This document shows, piece after piece, positions 62,039 through 64,000 of a stretch of DNA of 64,000 nucleotides. The stretch covers positions 4,768,522 to 4,832,521 of the forward strand of contig NZ_CP026167.1 in NCBI RefSeq assembly GCF_002902985.1. The letters run 5' to 3'. The stretch comes from Leclercia sp. LSNIH1. Lineage in GTDB: Bacteria; Pseudomonadota; Gammaproteobacteria; Enterobacterales; Enterobacteriaceae. A program made the translations under genes and the position numbers. The notes beneath the pieces were generated by a model. The model was not told where the DNA came from and did not search any database. It was given only the letters and a program-made list of their open reading frames with translations. The number at the start of each line of letters is the position of its first letter. The stretch's first letter is position 1.

Positions 62039-62128
62039 GTTATCACCTGTACTGAGAGTTAATGCGCGGGCCGGGCAGCTTCCCGGCCAGTTTGTGCCCT
62101 ATGTTACCAGAAGCGTCGCACTCTTCGC

Positions 62129-63556
62129 CTACTTCCATTCATCATCAATGGTCAGGGTCAGCACGCGCTTATCGCGCAGTTGCCGGAACCAGCTGGCCGA
62201 TTTTTTTGGGCGTCGGGCGCGGTTGTCCGCCAGATCGATCTCAATCAGGCCGTAGCGGTTCTTAAAGGCGTTCATCGGCGAGACGTTATCGGTGAAGGCC
62301 CACAGCATGTAGCCGTGGCAGTTGGCTCCCTCCTCCCGCGCCAGCAGCGTGTAATAAAGGTGCTCGCTGATGAAGTTGATGCGGTAGCTGTCCTCGATGA
62401 TGCCATCGCGGTTACGGTACTGGCCTTCGTTTTCCACCCCCATCCCGCTTTCGGCCACGAACCAGTCGATATTGCGGTAGTCGTTTTTGATGCGCATCGC
62501 CATGTCGTAGATGATGCGCGGGGCGATCTCCCAGCCGCGGGAGGGGTTCATCCTTCGCCCCGGCAGGTCAAACGGCTCGTAGTAGTATGCCGGATGGAAC
62601 GGCGTCTCGGGATGCCAGGCCCGGGACGGCGCCTTCACCCGGTGCGGGTAATAGAGATTGATCCCCAGCTCATCGACGGTGTTCTCCGCAATAAGAGCCA
62701 GTTCGTCGTCGCTGTACTCCCACCGCACCTGGTGTTTTTCCAGCAGGGTGAAGAGTTCCTGGGGATAACGCCCATGCACCAGCGGATCGAGGAATACCCG
62801 GTTGTAAAACAGATCGTAGATCTCCGCGGCCTTGATGTCGTGGGCGGCCCGGGAGCGGGGATAAGTCACTTCCGGGTTGAGGATACAGCCTACGCTGCCG
62901 CTGTAGCCTTTTTCGCGGAACAGCTTCACCACCTTCGCCGTCGCCAGCACTTTGTGGTGGTTCCACTGCATCCAGGTATGGGTGTTCTGCTCATAGGGCC
63001 AGCGCAGGGCGTCGAGGTATACCCGGGTCTGCACCACTATCGGCTCGTTGAAGGTAAACCAGCGCTTCACCACGTGGTGATAGCGGGCAAAGACCTTTTC
63101 AGCATAGCGGGTGAACAGCTCGACCACATGCTTCGACGCCCAGCCGCCGTAGGTTTCCAGCAACGTACCCGGCAGCTCGTAGTGTTCGAGGCAGATCATC
63201 GGCTCAATGCCCTGACGATGCATCTCGGCGAACAGGGCGTCGTACCAGGCGGCGTACTCCTCGTCCACCGTGGCGTTTTCATAGTCGGTGAGAAAACGCG
63301 ACCAGTTGATGGAGGTGCGGTAGTGGGTCAGTCCGGCCTGCTTCATGAGCGCCACATCTTCCCGGAAGCGGTTAATAAAGTCGGTCGCCACCGCCGGGCC
63401 GTAGCCGTTGTGCCACACCTGACGATCGTTTTTGTACCAGAGATCGATCCAGGAATCCTGCCCGGCTTTTTTGCCGCTCCAGCCCTCGGTTTGCCAGGCG
63501 GAGGCCGCGGCCCCAAGGATAAACCCCTCGGGGATAGTCATCTGTTTAATGCTCAT
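62129..63556 (-). CDS. glycoside hydrolase family 1 protein (probable 6-phospho-beta-glucosidase)
   Basis: A 475-residue TIM-barrel beta-glycosidase of family GH1. The acid/base Glu171 is in WFTFNEPIVV, and the nucleophile Glu369 in WFVAESGMG; both numbers are counted from the sequence. The adjacent PTS EIIC gene argues for a phosphorylated substrate. The phosphate-binding loop of 6-phospho enzymes is only partly standard: Ser426 in TDNVSPMNAFKNRYGLI and Tyr435 are present, but Lys432 is offset by one from the expected position. The start ATG overlaps the EIIC stop by four bases. The substrate (cellobiose, aryl-beta-glucoside or other) cannot be told from sequence alone. Confidence 0.88.
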   Translation of the reverse strand: MSIKQMTIPEGFILGAAASAWQTEGWSGKKAGQDSWIDLWYKNDRQVWHNGYGPAVATDFINRFREDVALMKQAGLTHYRTSINWSRFLTDYENATVDEEYAAWYDALFAEMHRQGIEPMICLEHYELPGTLLETYGGWASKHVVELFTRYAEKVFARYHHVVKRWFTFNEPIVVQTRVYLDALRWPYEQNTHTWMQWNHHKVLATAKVVKLFREKGYSGSVGCILNPEVTYPRSRAAHDIKAAEIYDLFYNRVFLDPLVHGRYPQELFTLLEKHQVRWEYSDDELALIAENTVDELGINLYYPHRVKAPSRAWHPETPFHPAYYYEPFDLPGRRMNPSRGWEIAPRIIYDMAMRIKNDYRNIDWFVAESGMGVENEGQYRNRDGIIEDSYRINFISEHLYYTLLAREEGANCHGYMLWAFTDNVSPMNAFKNRYGLIEIDLADNRARRPKKSASWFRQLRDKRVLTLTIDDEWK

Positions 63557-64000
63557 GCGTTATTCGTCGCCTCCTGGTTCGCGGCCTGTTGCGCGGCCTG
63601 CTCTGCCCGGCGTGAGGCGATCTTCACAAACGGCAGATAGATCAGCACGGCGGTGATAATACAGACCAGTTGGGTTACGACCGCGCCCATCGACCCGGCG
63701 GTAGAGAGCCAGGCGTTGATCAGCGGCGGCGTAGTCCAGGGCACCATCACGACCGCTTTGCCGGCAAAACCAGTGACGGTGGCGAAGTAGCCGATGGTGC
63801 CGGTTACCAGCGGGGTGATGATGAACGGGATCGCCAGAATCGGGTTGAGCATGATTGGCATACCGAAGATCACCGGCTCGTTGATATTAAAGATCCCCGG
63901 GCCGATGGAGAGCTTGGCGATCTCCTTCATCTCTTTGCGTTTGGTGCCGATCATCACGGCGATGAGCAGACCGATGGTCAGACCCGAGCCGCCGATGCTC
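63553..64000 (-). CDS. PTS EIIC component, lactose/cellobiose type (5' end beyond window)
   Basis: The C-terminal 148 or so residues of a membrane permease of the phosphotransferase system. Visible are the EIIC signature NINEPVIFGMPIMLNPILAI, two or three hydrophobic helices (IITPLVTGTIGYFATVTG, VCIITAVLIYLPFVKIA) and a charged Ala/Gln/Asn-rich tail, EQAAQQAANQEATNNA. This belongs to the lactose/N,N'-diacetylchitobiose/cellobiose family of EIIC. The reading frame is open to the window edge. It ends overlapping the glycosidase start (ATGA). Partner EIIA and EIIB genes, if present, lie outside. Confidence 0.9.
   Translation of the reverse strand, partial: SIGGSGLTIGLLIAVMIGTKRKEMKEIAKLSIGPGIFNINEPVIFGMPIMLNPILAIPFIITPLVTGTIGYFATVTGFAGKAVVMVPWTTPPLINAWLSTAGSMGAVVTQLVCIITAVLIYLPFVKIASRRAEQAAQQAANQEATNNA

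Noticed and set aside
62180..63640. 486-residue open frame on the plus strand opposite the GH1 gene
   Set aside because: Shadow of the glycosidase gene; GC-rich third positions on one strand leave the opposite frame open. No motif seen.

Overview
The window is a stretch of chromosome from a member of the Enterobacteriaceae, most likely the Enterobacter/Leclercia/Klebsiella side of the family rather than Escherichia itself. Almost every protein aligns over its full length with a recalled E. coli K-12 homologue. Gene order follows the K-12 pyrG-to-galR region, and the E. coli small RNAs csrB, gcvB, omrA and omrB and three initiator tRNA genes are in their expected places. Several K-12 neighbours are missing: mazEF between relA and mazG, the fucose genes between xni and rlmM, and lysA/lysR after galR. 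I saw no prophage, insertion sequence, integron, CRISPR array or defence island. The genus call is inference.

Layout. 1-9.0 kb: pyrG (3' end cut off by the window edge), mazG, relA, rlmD, then barA in the opposite direction. 9.0-14.3 kb: a D-glucarate catabolic operon (gudP, gudX, gudD, glycerate kinase). 14.3-17.6 kb: yqcA, truC, yqcC, the CsrA-sequestering RNA CsrB with its distal UvrY-type operator, and syd. 17.6-24.1 kb: queF, ppnN, sdaC-sdaB (serine uptake and deamination) and xni. 24.1-31.0 kb: rlmM, ygdD, gcvA, the GcvB RNA, ygdI, csdA-csdE, tcdA and mltA. 31.2-31.5 kb: three identical tRNA-fMet genes. 31.6-46.2 kb: amiC, argA with a double ARG box, then recC-ptrA-recB-recD. 46.2-52.8 kb: four minor pseudopilin genes, thyA, lgt, ptsP and rppH. 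52.8-53.5 kb: a 684-base non-coding region with DnaA-box-like sequences and a strong dyad. 53.5-61 kb: mutH, ygdR, tas, lplT-aas, omrA/omrB and galR. 61-64 kb: an accessory beta-glucoside-type locus (GNAT acetyltransferase, FCD/GntR regulator, family 1 glycosidase, PTS EIIC cut off by the window edge).

How the parts work together. BarA (with UvrY, outside the window) drives csrB, so sensor, operator and target RNA lie within about 11 kb. GcvA and GcvB form a divergent regulator/sRNA pair. RecBCD is encoded with the protease PtrA between its subunits, and mutH lies further along the same strand of repair genes. Lgt supplies the lipid anchor needed by the lipoproteins YgdI, YgdR and MltA encoded nearby. 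Aas and LplT form a lysophospholipid repair pair, as do CsdA and CsdE for sulfur transfer.

Most of the window is ordinary core genome. The places most worth a second look are the rppH-mutH intergenic region, the galR-distal beta-glucoside locus, and the sequence changes inside GcvB.
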